DNA of 64,000 bases from B69-G16 sp964501905 (lineage in GTDB: Archaea; Thermoproteota; Thermoprotei; Thermofilales; B69-G16). A model generated the notes under the pieces. It searched no databases, was not told where the DNA came from, and worked only from the letters and a program-made list of their open reading frames with translations. Below are positions 15,935-24,037 of this stretch, piece after piece. Each line of letters opens with the position of its first letter. Positions within the stretch are counted from its first letter, which is position 1. Where the stretch lies: positions 62,001 to 126,000 of the forward strand of contig CAZCTW010000002.1 in the NCBI GenBank assembly GCA_964501905.1. Direction: 5' to 3'. The position numbers and the translations under genes are program-made.

Positions 15935-17823
15935 TAGACGATATCATAAGGCTTTTTAAAAATGAAGTCTCCGGAGTGAACGCTAAGCGCTATATATCTG
16001 GCATCTCTAACTTCCATAGAATTCAAGTAAGCCCCGGCCTCCACGAAGCTATAGCTTATATCGAGTCTAAGCTTAGAGAATTCGGCTATGAGCCGAATAT
16101 CTATCGCTATCCCGCCGATGGTAAAACCGAGTATCTAGGTTTTAGAGCTCCTATAGGGTGGAAGGTTAGGGACGCAGAATTGAAAGTTGTAGAACCCGAG
16201 GAAGTTCTAATAGGCAGGTTTATAGATAATCCGACTCTAGTAATTGCTCACAGCGGCTCCGCCCCCCAAGGCATGAAAGCCGAGTTAGTCGATGTTGGAA
16301 AAGGCATGAGAGATTTAGATTACAGCATGGACGTCACGGGCAAGTTCGTCTTAGCTTGCGGTTCTCTGCGCGTAGTCTACGAAAAAGCCGTTGTCGAAAG
16401 AGGGGCGGCGGGCATTATACTCTATAGAGAAGATATTTCGAATCCTCACGCATATCCTTATTTAGGCTTTTGGCCCACGGCGGAGGAAGTGGAGAAAATC
16501 CCGCCCATGTTCTCTATACCTTTAGAAAAAGCTTTAAAGCTAAAAGAGTTGCTCAGGAAAGATAGAGTAGTCGTCTACGCCCGCGTAGAAACCGAGTTCT
16601 ACACGGGAGATATAGAGGTTCTTGAAGTCCGTATACCTGGTTCACGCGATAAAGACGTGCTCCTCATCGCCCACATATGTCATCCCATGCCCGGCGCCAA
16701 CGATAACGCCTCGGGTAGCGGGTTGTTACTGGAGCTCACCCGTGTTGCGCGCAGATTACATGATAAAGGAGCCTTAAAGCTAGGATATGGCTTGAGGTTT
16801 TGGTGGGTTCCAGAGTTTAGCGGAGTATACGCTCACTTGGCGGAAAATCCTAACGTGTTGAACGAGATAATCTCTGTTATAAACTTAGACATGGTTGGCG
16901 GTCACCAAGATAAAGTAGGCGGAGTATTGACGATAATCGGCGTAGCAGAGTTTAGTCCATGCTTTCTCCCCCTCATAGCCTACTACATATTTGAGAAGAC
17001 TGTAGAAGGACCTAGAGCATATGCTAGACCAGAGGTTCTCCCTATTTTAAGATTTAAATTAACCGAGTACGAGGGCGGCAGCGACCACCACGTGTTTGCC
17101 GACCCGCTTAGAGGTATACCGGCGACCGCTTTTATCGAGTGGCCCGACAGGTACTACCACTCAGATTTAGATGTTGTCGATAATATAGATCCCATATTGT
17201 TGAAGAACGTTGGCGCCGTGGCGCTGACGCTCGCTTACGTCATATCTAGGATAAATGAAGAGTACTTCCAAGAGTGCCTTCAAGCAGTTTACAGTTGTGC
17301 TTTAAGTTTTCTTTTTGAAAACGCTAGAAAGCTGATGGGGGAGCAGAAGTGGTATGCTTTAAAAAAGCTAGACTTGCTATCTCGAGTATACTCCGATGCC
17401 TTAAAATCCCTATCTATATTCGAAATGGGTAGAAAATACGCGTCGATGCTGGAGAGAGTATGTGAGAGGATAATTAAGGTAGGCGAGGAACTTAAGAAGG
17501 AACTTGTGGAGAAAAGACTTCTTAAAGAGGGAGAAGAGCCAATTCTCGATAGTGAGATGGTTTATAGGAGGACTAGAATGTCTATAGTGAGGATATATGA
17601 TATCTACCGTTATCTTGAGAAGGATGACAAGGATTGGTGGGTTAGGAAAGTGATAGAAGAGAAGAAAGGCTCCGTCGTAGATTTGTTCTATTACCTTGTA
17701 GATGGTAAACGTTCACTAAGGGAAATCTATGATATATTAAAACTTATCTACAAAAATTTAAAGGAAGAGGATTTAATAAAGATAGCTGATATTTTAGAAA
17801 AAACCGAATGGTTAGAACGATAA
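15931..17823 (+). CDS. M28-type zinc aminopeptidase-like protein (DUF4910-like)
   Basis: Predicted co-catalytic zinc peptidase. Visible ligands are His248 or His251 in AHICHPMPGANDNASG, Asp258, Glu295 in WWVPEFSG, Asp320 in VINLDMVGG, and a late YYHSDLDVVDN. A PA-like insert (about residues 100-220) precedes the catalytic core. This layout fits M28-related archaeal aminopeptidase-like proteins such as the DUF4910 group. A C-terminal extension of about 200 residues is mostly helical and ends in a possible winged-helix (LVDGKRSLREIYDILKLIY). There is no signal peptide, so it is probably cytoplasmic. The GTG start overlaps glyS by four bases. Confidence 0.75.
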   Translation: MIDDIIRLFKNEVSGVNAKRYISGISNFHRIQVSPGLHEAIAYIESKLREFGYEPNIYRYPADGKTEYLGFRAPIGWKVRDAELKVVEPEEVLIGRFIDNPTLVIAHSGSAPQGMKAELVDVGKGMRDLDYSMDVTGKFVLACGSLRVVYEKAVVERGAAGIILYREDISNPHAYPYLGFWPTAEEVEKIPPMFSIPLEKALKLKELLRKDRVVVYARVETEFYTGDIEVLEVRIPGSRDKDVLLIAHICHPMPGANDNASGSGLLLELTRVARRLHDKGALKLGYGLRFWWVPEFSGVYAHLAENPNVLNEIISVINLDMVGGHQDKVGGVLTIIGVAEFSPCFLPLIAYYIFEKTVEGPRAYARPEVLPILRFKLTEYEGGSDHHVFADPLRGIPATAFIEWPDRYYHSDLDVVDNIDPILLKNVGAVALTLAYVISRINEEYFQECLQAVYSCALSFLFENARKLMGEQKWYALKKLDLLSRVYSDALKSLSIFEMGRKYASMLERVCERIIKVGEELKKELVEKRLLKEGEEPILDSEMVYRRTRMSIVRIYDIYRYLEKDDKDWWVRKVIEEKKGSVVDLFYYLVDGKRSLREIYDILKLIYKNLKEEDLIKIADILEKTEWLER

Positions 17824-17861
17824 TTTAAAACAGTCTCTTTCTGACTTTTTATTCATGAACA

Positions 17862-17895
17862 GCTTCACTCAAAGGTATCATCGATGTAAGTGAGC
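17862..17895. promoter_or_regulatory. Imperfect dyad with CATCGATG centre upstream of the FmdE/NikR genes
   Basis: GCTTCACT at 17862-17869 and AGTGAGC at 17889-17895 are near-complementary arms, with an 8-base palindrome CATCGATG at 17879-17886 between them. It lies about 110-145 bases before the FmdE-like ATG. It could be an operator or the end of the preceding transcript; the evidence is weak. Confidence 0.2.
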
Positions 17896-18006
17896 TTAGG
17901 TAGTATTACATTTTAATTATTTAGTAATATTAATAAGGTAGCGGGATCATCATTAACATATGAGCCAGGCGTACTTCACCAGCAAAGCTCCTTAAGGGGG
18001 TAGCCT

Positions 18007-18417
18007 ATGAGAAAGGAGGAATTATTAGATTTCGCATCTTACCTTCATGGACATTTGGGGCCCTTTCTGGTTTTAGGCTTAAAGGCGGGGCTTTTAGCTA
18101 ATAAATTGATTGGAAGAGATCCTATGGGTAATCTAGTCCGTGTATATTTGCCCATGCGGCGGCCTTACACTTGCTTTCTCGACGGCGTCCAGGTAGCGAC
18201 TGGCTGTACTTTAGGTAAGCTCAACATTAAAGTTTTCGAAGCTACTAACGAAATACGAATGGAAATTTGTGGCAGCAAAGCGTCTCTGGTGATTGAAGTT
18301 AAGAAGGAAATTCTAAAAGAGATATTAGAAAGTTTCAAGAGTATACCCATGGAGGAGGAAGCTCTTAAAATTTGGAATAGAGAGGACTCCTGTCTTTTTA
18401 CCTGGAAAATGCTCTAA
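18007..18417 (+). CDS. FmdE-like (formylmethanofuran dehydrogenase subunit E family) protein
   Basis: Single FmdE-type domain: HGHLGPFLVLGLKAG near residues 14-28 and CFLDGVQVATGCTLGKLNI near 57-75 carry the conserved His and Cys residues thought to bind metal. It is 136 residues long and lacks the C-terminal zinc ribbon of methanogen FmdE, so it is not evidence of methanogenesis. Its position directly before nikR and near hyp genes suggests a role with nickel or a metallo-cofactor, which is inference. GGGGG lies 6 bases before the ATG. Confidence 0.8.
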   Translation: MRKEELLDFASYLHGHLGPFLVLGLKAGLLANKLIGRDPMGNLVRVYLPMRRPYTCFLDGVQVATGCTLGKLNIKVFEATNEIRMEICGSKASLVIEVKKEILKEILESFKSIPMEEEALKIWNREDSCLFTWKML

Positions 18418-18457
18418 TACGTAACTATTTTATTCGTGCTATTTTTTACTCAATACG

Positions 18458-18883
18458 GTGTACGAGGTGGGCAAGGTAAAGAGAATAAGCATAACTCTCC
18501 CCGAGGAAGTGCTAAATGATTTAGATGATTTAATGGGAAAATTAGGAGCACAAAATAGGTCTAAAGTCATCTCTAACGCCATAATATCCTACATATCGGC
18601 TACGCGGTGGATGCTGGGGGAAGGATTGGTCTCTGGATCTATAACGTTGATGTATGACCACGAGAGGGGAGAAGCTGTCCGCAGGATAACTCACATTCAA
18701 CATGAATTCACTGACGTTATAAAGGCTACGATACACATCCATCTCAGCGAGAGACTATGCTTAGAGATAATCAGTGTTGTCGGCGACGTAGAGAGATTAA
18801 AGAGCCTTTTAAACGAGCTTAGGGATATTAAAGCCGTAGTAGGAGTTGCTTCTTCGCTTTTTCCTATGAGAGAAAATGACTAA
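18458..18883 (+). CDS. nikR: Nickel-responsive regulator NikR
   Basis: Ribbon-helix-helix repressor with a C-terminal nickel-binding ACT-like domain. The N-terminal KRISITLPEEVLNDLDDLM is the DNA-binding ribbon and helix; HxxH then HIHLSERLC gives the His-His-His-Cys square-planar nickel site with the expected spacings (11, 2 and 6 residues). Length 141 is typical. GTG start. It sits among hydrogenase maturation genes and probably controls nickel-related genes here. Its 3' end overlaps the ancestral end of the convergent broken PAP2 gene by 3 bases. Confidence 0.93.
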   Translation: MYEVGKVKRISITLPEEVLNDLDDLMGKLGAQNRSKVISNAIISYISATRWMLGEGLVSGSITLMYDHERGEAVRRITHIQHEFTDVIKATIHIHLSERLCLEIISVVGDVERLKSLLNELRDIKAVVGVASSLFPMREND

Positions 18884-19445
18884 GCCGGGTAAAACTTGAG
18901 GGTAAGGTAGGTTACTATAAACGCAGCTAGTGCCCCTCCGACCAATTAGGAGATAGAATGCGCTTTCATCTTATATCTAGCCCACATCGTCAAAATTAAG
19001 GGTAAGTACAGTACAGAGTAGCGATAATCAAGTACCAGAGCTAGATAAGTTACAGGACCCGCCACTCCGGCCGAGTGAATGCTTATCTTCCATTTTAAAG
19101 TGATGAAGAGGAGTGTTAAAGTCACCGTAAAGTAGCAGAGCATATACGGTGCTAAGAGCTCATACTTAAAGCTTTTAAAAAGCGTAAATCCGACTAAATG
19201 ACTAAGCAATGTTATCAAGAAAAACTTCATCCTCTTTTCACGCTTCATCACGAATATATCGGTTTTCCCCTTTTTAACATCAAGTAATATCGGAGCAACC
19301 GGAAAGATTAAGAGAAATAATGATGCCAAGAAATAAGCCACCGGATCCCCTTCTCGCTAGCCGCTATAATTGGTAAAAAGTACACGGCTATTAAAGGCGC
19401 TGAAGTTAGATAAGATAGCAGCCCAGCTAAGGTTAATGCTTTCAG
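18880..19445 (-). pseudogene. PAP2-like membrane phosphatase gene with frameshift and stop
   Basis: The intact middle part (18946-19341) encodes hydrophobic helices, REKRMKFFLI, and ISIHSAGVAGP followed by WARYKMKAHSIS, resembling archaeal PAP2-type lipid phosphatases. Upstream, another frame encodes a continuing membrane segment (LTLAGLLSYLTSAPLIAVYF) that joins this frame if one G is added to the G4 run at 19347-19350. Downstream of the TAA at 18946-18948 the same frame continues with LVGGALAAFIVTYLTLKFY and stops at 18880-18882, so the TAA replaces an expected Gln (CAA). No standard start codon is seen at the 5' end; a CTG at 19443-19445 follows a GGAGGAG sequence. Either a pseudogene or sequencing errors. 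Confidence 0.6.
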
Positions 19446-19447
19446 TC

Positions 19448-20554
19448 CTATCTCCTCCTGACGATACTATATCCTCCATATTTAGCCCATATCGAACACG
19501 TACCTTCACTGGAGACCATACAGGGTCCGTAAGGCCTACTGGGAGTACAGGTTTTGAGAAACATCGGGCAATCGGTAGGCACGGCCTTGCCTAGAATTAC
19601 GTCAGCACACCTACATCCAGGAGGGAGGTCTAGAACATCTTTTATCTCAACGCTGTATTTTTCACGTGCATCATACCGCTTATATTCGTCTTTAAGTGCT
19701 AAAACGCTACTGGGCAGTACCCCTATACCTCTCCACTCCCCATCTATCGGATTAAAAACGTCGTTCATCAACTTTTTGGCTTTTAAATTCCCCTCCCACT
19801 TTACAACTCTGGTGTACTCGTTTACTATCTTAGCCTCCCCCCTGTACACCTGTCTAAGCAGGATATTCACAGCCATTAAGAAATCTATGGGCTCGAAGCC
19901 CGCTACTACGACGGGTATGCCGTAGTCCTCGGCTACAAAACTCCAGGAAGAAGCCCCCATTATAGCCGATACGTGTCCAGGAGCTATAACTCCGTCCAGG
20001 GGTATCTCTGGGTCGTCTAGCACATATTTAAGAGCAGGAACTGTAAGTCTGTGGCTTACTAGGAGAGTCATATTTTCGGGTATATTGCCGCTGTAAATGT
20101 GGGCAGCGGGTATAGGAGCGGTAGTTTCAAACCCCACAGAGAAAAATACAGATTCCCGCCGGTCCGATTTAGCTAGTTTAATAGCGTCTCCGATACTATA
20201 CACGACTCTCACATCTCCTCCTTCTGTCTTAGCGTCCGCAAGGCTTTTACAAGACCCAGGAACTCTGTACATATCCCCGTAGGTGTATACTCTAACGCCG
20301 TTTAAGGCGAGTTCTATAGCCTCGTCTATCTCCCTCGCCGGTACGACGCAAACAGGGCATCCCGGTCCAGCTATTACCTTTACCTTTTCCGGCAGTAAAC
20401 TCCTTAAGCCATAGTAGGTCACTGTATGCTCGTGAGTTCCACACACATGCATTATCTTTATCTCTCCCCCTATTCTCTCTGCTATTTTCTTTATATCCTC
20501 GGCTATCTCTAAAGCCACCTTTTTATCGCGAAGAAATATCCCTCTGAAACTCAT
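19448..20554 (-). CDS. hypD: Hydrogenase maturation protein HypD
   Basis: With HypC it holds the iron during assembly of the Fe(CN)2CO part of the NiFe-hydrogenase site. Key motifs: CGTHEHTV (about residues 41-48), GPGCPVCV (about 64-71), and the C-terminal Cys cluster CRCADV, DCPMFLKTCTP and CMVSSEGTC that ligates a 4Fe-4S cluster. Length 368 is normal. ATG start 13 bases after hypE. Downstream in the same direction is the broken PAP2 gene. Confidence 0.96.
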   Translation of the reverse strand: MSFRGIFLRDKKVALEIAEDIKKIAERIGGEIKIMHVCGTHEHTVTYYGLRSLLPEKVKVIAGPGCPVCVVPAREIDEAIELALNGVRVYTYGDMYRVPGSCKSLADAKTEGGDVRVVYSIGDAIKLAKSDRRESVFFSVGFETTAPIPAAHIYSGNIPENMTLLVSHRLTVPALKYVLDDPEIPLDGVIAPGHVSAIMGASSWSFVAEDYGIPVVVAGFEPIDFLMAVNILLRQVYRGEAKIVNEYTRVVKWEGNLKAKKLMNDVFNPIDGEWRGIGVLPSSVLALKDEYKRYDAREKYSVEIKDVLDLPPGCRCADVILGKAVPTDCPMFLKTCTPSRPYGPCMVSSEGTCSIWAKYGGYSIVRRR

Positions 20555-20567
20555 GGCCTCCTTCCCA

Positions 20568-21596
20568 TTAACATATCCTGGGAACTATCTCCCCTGTTGG
20601 TTTTTCAACGATTCTCACTCCTCCGGCCAGGGTTTCTAACAGTACATAGCCAGGCCTCTCTAGAGTAACCTCGCCTATAATCTCCGCATCTTTAAACCCC
20701 ATCTTCCTCCAGGCCTCTACGATCTTCTCAGCGTCTTGAGGTGGAGCTGATACCACTACTTTGCCTTCGCAAGCCAACACTAGGGGGTCTACCCCCAGCA
20801 TTTCGGAGTATGCTAGAACCTCCTCTTTAACCGGTATCCTATCTTCGTATACGTAAATTGTTACCTTATTTTTGGATGCAAAATCGTTTAGCGCGGAAGC
20901 TAGACCTCCTCTAGTTAAGTCTTTTGCCGCATGCACGTCTCCCTTTTCGAGTGCGGTCTGCATGACTCGGGTTAATGGTTGAACATCGGAGCGTAAGTTA
21001 GTGGATTCTACGTCTAATCCGGCTTGAGCCGCCATTATGGCGGCTCCGTGTTCTCCTATACTCCCGTTCACTAATATTTTATCTCCAACTTTCACGCCCG
21101 TGTCCATCACTATCCTATCGGCGACTCCTATCCCCATGGTGGATATTACTATGCCGTCTAGCTTGCCGCTTGGCATAACTTTAAAGTCTCCTCCTAATAG
21201 CGCCACGTTTTCCTCCTCCAAGACGCTTTTAAAGGAGTCTAAGATACGGGTTAGGTCTTTTATGGGAAAGCCCTCCTCAACTACTATGGTGTCGAGTATA
21301 GCGATTGGCTTGGCCCCCATAACAGCTAAATCGTTTATAGATCCACAGGCGGCTAGCTTGCCTATATCTCCTCCAGGGAAGAATAGAGGGTATACCGTGT
21401 AGCTATCCGAAGTCACCACTAGGTGTTTCCCGCACAACTTCTCAGTAATAGGTATCGAAGCTCCATCGTCAAGCTCTTCGAGCCCTACTCCGTTAAACAC
21501 CTTCCTCAATTTGAAACGGGGTTTGATCAACTTCTCTATAATCTCCGAAGTCTCCCGTCCCCCTCCACCGTGCGCGAGTTTTATCCTAGCAACCAC
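20568..21596 (-). CDS. hypE: Hydrogenase maturation protein HypE
   Basis: PurM-like enzyme that dehydrates its own C-terminal thiocarboxamide to a thiocyanate, supplying cyanide ligands. The N-terminal LAHGGGGRETSEIIEKL and LLGGDFKVMPSGKLDG fit the family, and the protein ends in PRIC, the modified Cys tail. Length 342 is normal. GTG start, 5 bases after hypC. Its partner HypF, the carbamoyltransferase, is not in the window. Confidence 0.96.
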   Translation of the reverse strand: MVARIKLAHGGGGRETSEIIEKLIKPRFKLRKVFNGVGLEELDDGASIPITEKLCGKHLVVTSDSYTVYPLFFPGGDIGKLAACGSINDLAVMGAKPIAILDTIVVEEGFPIKDLTRILDSFKSVLEEENVALLGGDFKVMPSGKLDGIVISTMGIGVADRIVMDTGVKVGDKILVNGSIGEHGAAIMAAQAGLDVESTNLRSDVQPLTRVMQTALEKGDVHAAKDLTRGGLASALNDFASKNKVTIYVYEDRIPVKEEVLAYSEMLGVDPLVLACEGKVVVSAPPQDAEKIVEAWRKMGFKDAEIIGEVTLERPGYVLLETLAGGVRIVEKPTGEIVPRIC

Positions 21597-21601
21597 TTAG
21601 A

Positions 21602-21847
21602 TCACCCTAATTCTACCCTACCTCCTAGGGCTTCTATAACTTCCTTCCACGCACGTATACTCTCCATCGCTTCTTTCTCGTCTAACCTTTCTATTATGGC
21701 TCCTGCATGAACTATCACATATTCTCCAACCTTCAAATCAGGAATTAGAAAGGCGTCTACTTCTCTCTTTATGCCGCCATAGTCTACAATTGCACTTTTA
21801 CCTCCATTTCTGATTTCCACGACTTTGGCCGGTACTCCCAGGCACAT
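21602..21847 (-). CDS. hypC: Hydrogenase maturation chaperone HypC
   Basis: Small OB-fold chaperone that binds HypD and the hydrogenase large subunit. The start MCLGVPAKVVEI has the essential Cys2, and DYGGIKREVDAFLIPDLKVGEYVIVHAG is the family core. Length 81 is typical. First of hypC-hypE-hypD; a TATA-like CCTATAAATAA lies about 40 bases upstream. Confidence 0.96.
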   Translation of the reverse strand: MCLGVPAKVVEIRNGGKSAIVDYGGIKREVDAFLIPDLKVGEYVIVHAGAIIERLDEKEAMESIRAWKEVIEALGGRVELG

Positions 21848-21961
21848 AACGATCTACCAAGCTCGACTCTAATTATTCGAGAGCATTATTTATAGGAATC
21901 TCTTTTCAAACTCCGCATCTCATAATACTCTGTTTTTACAACTCATCCTTCGGGAGCCAGT

Positions 21962-22756
21962 TTATAGGTAGGGAAAATTAGCGATTTTTTTAATTATTCT
22001 TCCTGTTATTCTCTCGAATTCCATAGCGAAGAGTTTAGAATCTAGAGGAGTGCCTCCTCTAGCTATAGCATCTTCGACCCCCGGGTCTAGAGGCAATTCC
22101 CCTAAGAATTCTATGTCGTATTTCTCCGATAGAATTCTGGAGCTTGAACTACCGAAGAGATGAATCTTTTTATCATTATAGCGTATATACGACATGTTCT
22201 CTATAAGACCCAGAATTGGTATTCGCTCTCTCTTCAATAGGTTTATCAATCTCTCAACAACGGAGATCGAGAGGCGGGATGGAGTAGATACTACAACCGC
22301 ACTGCTCTTCGACTCGAATAGCGTTAATATGGAGAGAACTTCGTCGCCTGTCCCTGGAGGCAGGTCTACTACTAAGTAGTCTAGCTCGCCCCAGTCCGTC
22401 TGAGCGAAAAGATCCCTTGCTAGGGAAGCTTTAGCGTCCCCCCTTATCGGCAGCGGCGAGTCCTCGTCTACGAAAAAAGCTATTGACATGAATTTTAAGC
22501 CGTAAGCATTGCAGGGCTTCAACCCCCTCACACTACTTTCAGCAGAAAATTTACATTTTAGGATTTTGTGAAGGCTAGGACCGTGGAGATCGACGTCTAG
22601 AAGCCCTGTTTTAAACCCCATTTTCGCAAAACTTAGTGCTATAGAAGAGGAGATTATGCTCTTGCCTACTCCTCCCTTCCCGCTGCCTACCAGAACTACG
22701 GCTTTTATATGTTGGAGCTTTTCTTTCGCCAATTCTATGCTAGGACTCCCGCTCAT
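21962..22756 (-). CDS. Mrp/MinD-type ATPase, probable HypB-equivalent nickel-insertion ATPase
   Basis: P-loop ATPase with GSGKGGVGKS (deviant Walker A, about residues 24-33), LLDVDLHGPS and VVDLPPGTGDE. It lacks the CxxC iron-sulfur pair that Mrp/Nbp35 scaffold proteins carry after ENMS (here ENMSYIRYNDKKIHLFG). In Thermococcus the HypB that partners HypA is of this Mrp/MinD ATPase type, and here the gene overlaps hypA by ATGA, so a role in nickel insertion is likely. No GTPase-type HypB is present. Length 264 is normal. Confidence 0.75.
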   Translation of the reverse strand: MSGSPSIELAKEKLQHIKAVVLVGSGKGGVGKSIISSSIALSFAKMGFKTGLLDVDLHGPSLHKILKCKFSAESSVRGLKPCNAYGLKFMSIAFFVDEDSPLPIRGDAKASLARDLFAQTDWGELDYLVVDLPPGTGDEVLSILTLFESKSSAVVVSTPSRLSISVVERLINLLKRERIPILGLIENMSYIRYNDKKIHLFGSSSSRILSEKYDIEFLGELPLDPGVEDAIARGGTPLDSKLFAMEFERITGRIIKKIANFPYL

Positions 22757-23199
22757 TTCTTCACCACTATCTTACGGATTTTAACTTCTCGTCCTTGGGT
22801 TACGAGGAAATTGCTACTTCCGCATTTAGGGCAAGTCGCTAGAGCGTAGATTAAATCCGGCATGTAGTGCAATGGAAGATCGAGAGCGCCCTCTTCGTTT
22901 TTAATAAGCCTATCTTTTGAAAAATTCCGTGCTATTTGCTCTTTTGCGGTTTCAAAATCCCAGGTGTACCCGCACTTCTCGCACTTAAATTCTGCTTTCT
23001 CAATTTTAAAGATTATATTCGCTCCTTCCATTATCGAGCCTTTAGCGAGCATATGGAATGCTTCCTTCATTATATCCAAGTCAAGTTGCATAAGCTCCCC
23101 GACCCCCACCTCAATTTCCAAAATCTCCTTTACGTTTTGAGCTTCTGCAAATTCTAGAGCCGCCCTGTATATACCCTCCGCCAAGCTCCACTCGTGCAC
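22753..23199 (-). CDS. hypA: Hydrogenase nickel-insertion protein HypA
   Basis: Delivers nickel to hydrogenase. The GTG at 23199 gives Met-His-Glu-Trp, the N-terminal nickel-binding start, preceded by AGGTGG; a longer frame begins at 23229 but would bury this motif. The zinc site is CEKCGYTW and CPKCGSSNF, separated by about 40 residues, as in the longer archaeal forms. 148 residues. Overlaps the Mrp-type ATPase by four bases. Confidence 0.93.
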   Translation of the reverse strand: MHEWSLAEGIYRAALEFAEAQNVKEILEIEVGVGELMQLDLDIMKEAFHMLAKGSIMEGANIIFKIEKAEFKCEKCGYTWDFETAKEQIARNFSKDRLIKNEEGALDLPLHYMPDLIYALATCPKCGSSNFLVTQGREVKIRKIVVKK

Positions 23200-23272
23200 G
23201 CTACCACCTAACTGTAATAAGAAAATCAATAAATATTATAACCCTTGCGGATATTACCTCTGAGGGGAGAAA

Positions 23273-24037
23273 GTGGCAAAATGCGATTACTGCGGCAAAG
23301 AGGTATATCTACCCTATAGGTGCAAGTACTGTGGAGGACTTTTTTGCGTAGAACACCACCTACCCGAAAACCATAACTGCCCCAATCTGAAAAGAGGAGA
23401 GTGGAAACCCGTCTACCTTCCGAATAGGTACGCTACGAGATACGAGATGTACACTGAGAAAGAACTGGTTAGACGTAAGAAACCTCCCTTATTCCACGCC
23501 AGCGAAATTCGAGACCTCCTCTTAGCTATAGGCGCGGTATCCGTCGTCTACTTGACGTACGCGCTGAGCATTTTCGATATACGCGCAGCTATATACGCTT
23601 TAATCGCCGTGCTGATCGCATTTTTCGTTCATGAAATGGCGCATAGGTTTACCGCTATAAATCTAGGCTATAAAGCTCGATTCGTAGCCAGCACCCAAGG
23701 ATTAATATTGACGCTGATATCGGCCTTATTACCGATTAAGATCTTGGCGCCAGGCTACGTCGCTATCTACGGGCGTTATGGCGGTAAGCCAAAAGATCTT
23801 GGTCTAATAGCGTTGGCCGGTCCTCTTTCGAATATATTGATAGCTGTGCTGGCTATATTGGTGCCTTTTTACTGGCTTTTTAAATTCTTCATAATTGTAA
23901 TTAACTTGGATATTGCCTTGTTTAATCTGCTGCCCTTCGCCATATTAGATGGTTATAAAGTGTTTAGGTGGAATAAGCTAGTATGGTTGGTGATGTTTCT
24001 AATTACGGCGGTGTTATGGTTTTTTATGAGGTTTTAA
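23273..24037 (+). CDS. AN1-type zinc finger fused to a site-2-protease-like (M50) membrane peptidase
   Basis: Residues 1-40 form an AN1-like zinc finger (CDYCGKEVYLPYRCKYCG, then FCVEHHLPENHNC). Residues about 85-254 form a multi-pass membrane domain with HEMAH, the HExxH zinc motif, and a later LLPFAILDGYKVF resembling the NPxPxxDG motif of M50 proteases. It may cleave membrane-bound regulators. GTG start. The last four bases overlap the convergent primase-like gene. Confidence 0.8.
   Translation: MAKCDYCGKEVYLPYRCKYCGGLFCVEHHLPENHNCPNLKRGEWKPVYLPNRYATRYEMYTEKELVRRKKPPLFHASEIRDLLLAIGAVSVVYLTYALSIFDIRAAIYALIAVLIAFFVHEMAHRFTAINLGYKARFVASTQGLILTLISALLPIKILAPGYVAIYGRYGGKPKDLGLIALAGPLSNILIAVLAILVPFYWLFKFFIIVINLDIALFNLLPFAILDGYKVFRWNKLVWLVMFLITAVLWFFMRF

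Noticed and set aside
17959..17994. An 11-codon open frame (ATG at 17959) as a leader peptide before the FmdE-like gene
   Set aside because: No ribosome-binding site of its own and no attenuator-like hairpin; probably chance.
18007..18417. FmdE-like gene as evidence of methanogenesis
   Set aside because: The domain occurs in many non-methanogens, this copy lacks the C-terminal zinc ribbon, and no other methanogenesis gene is in the window.
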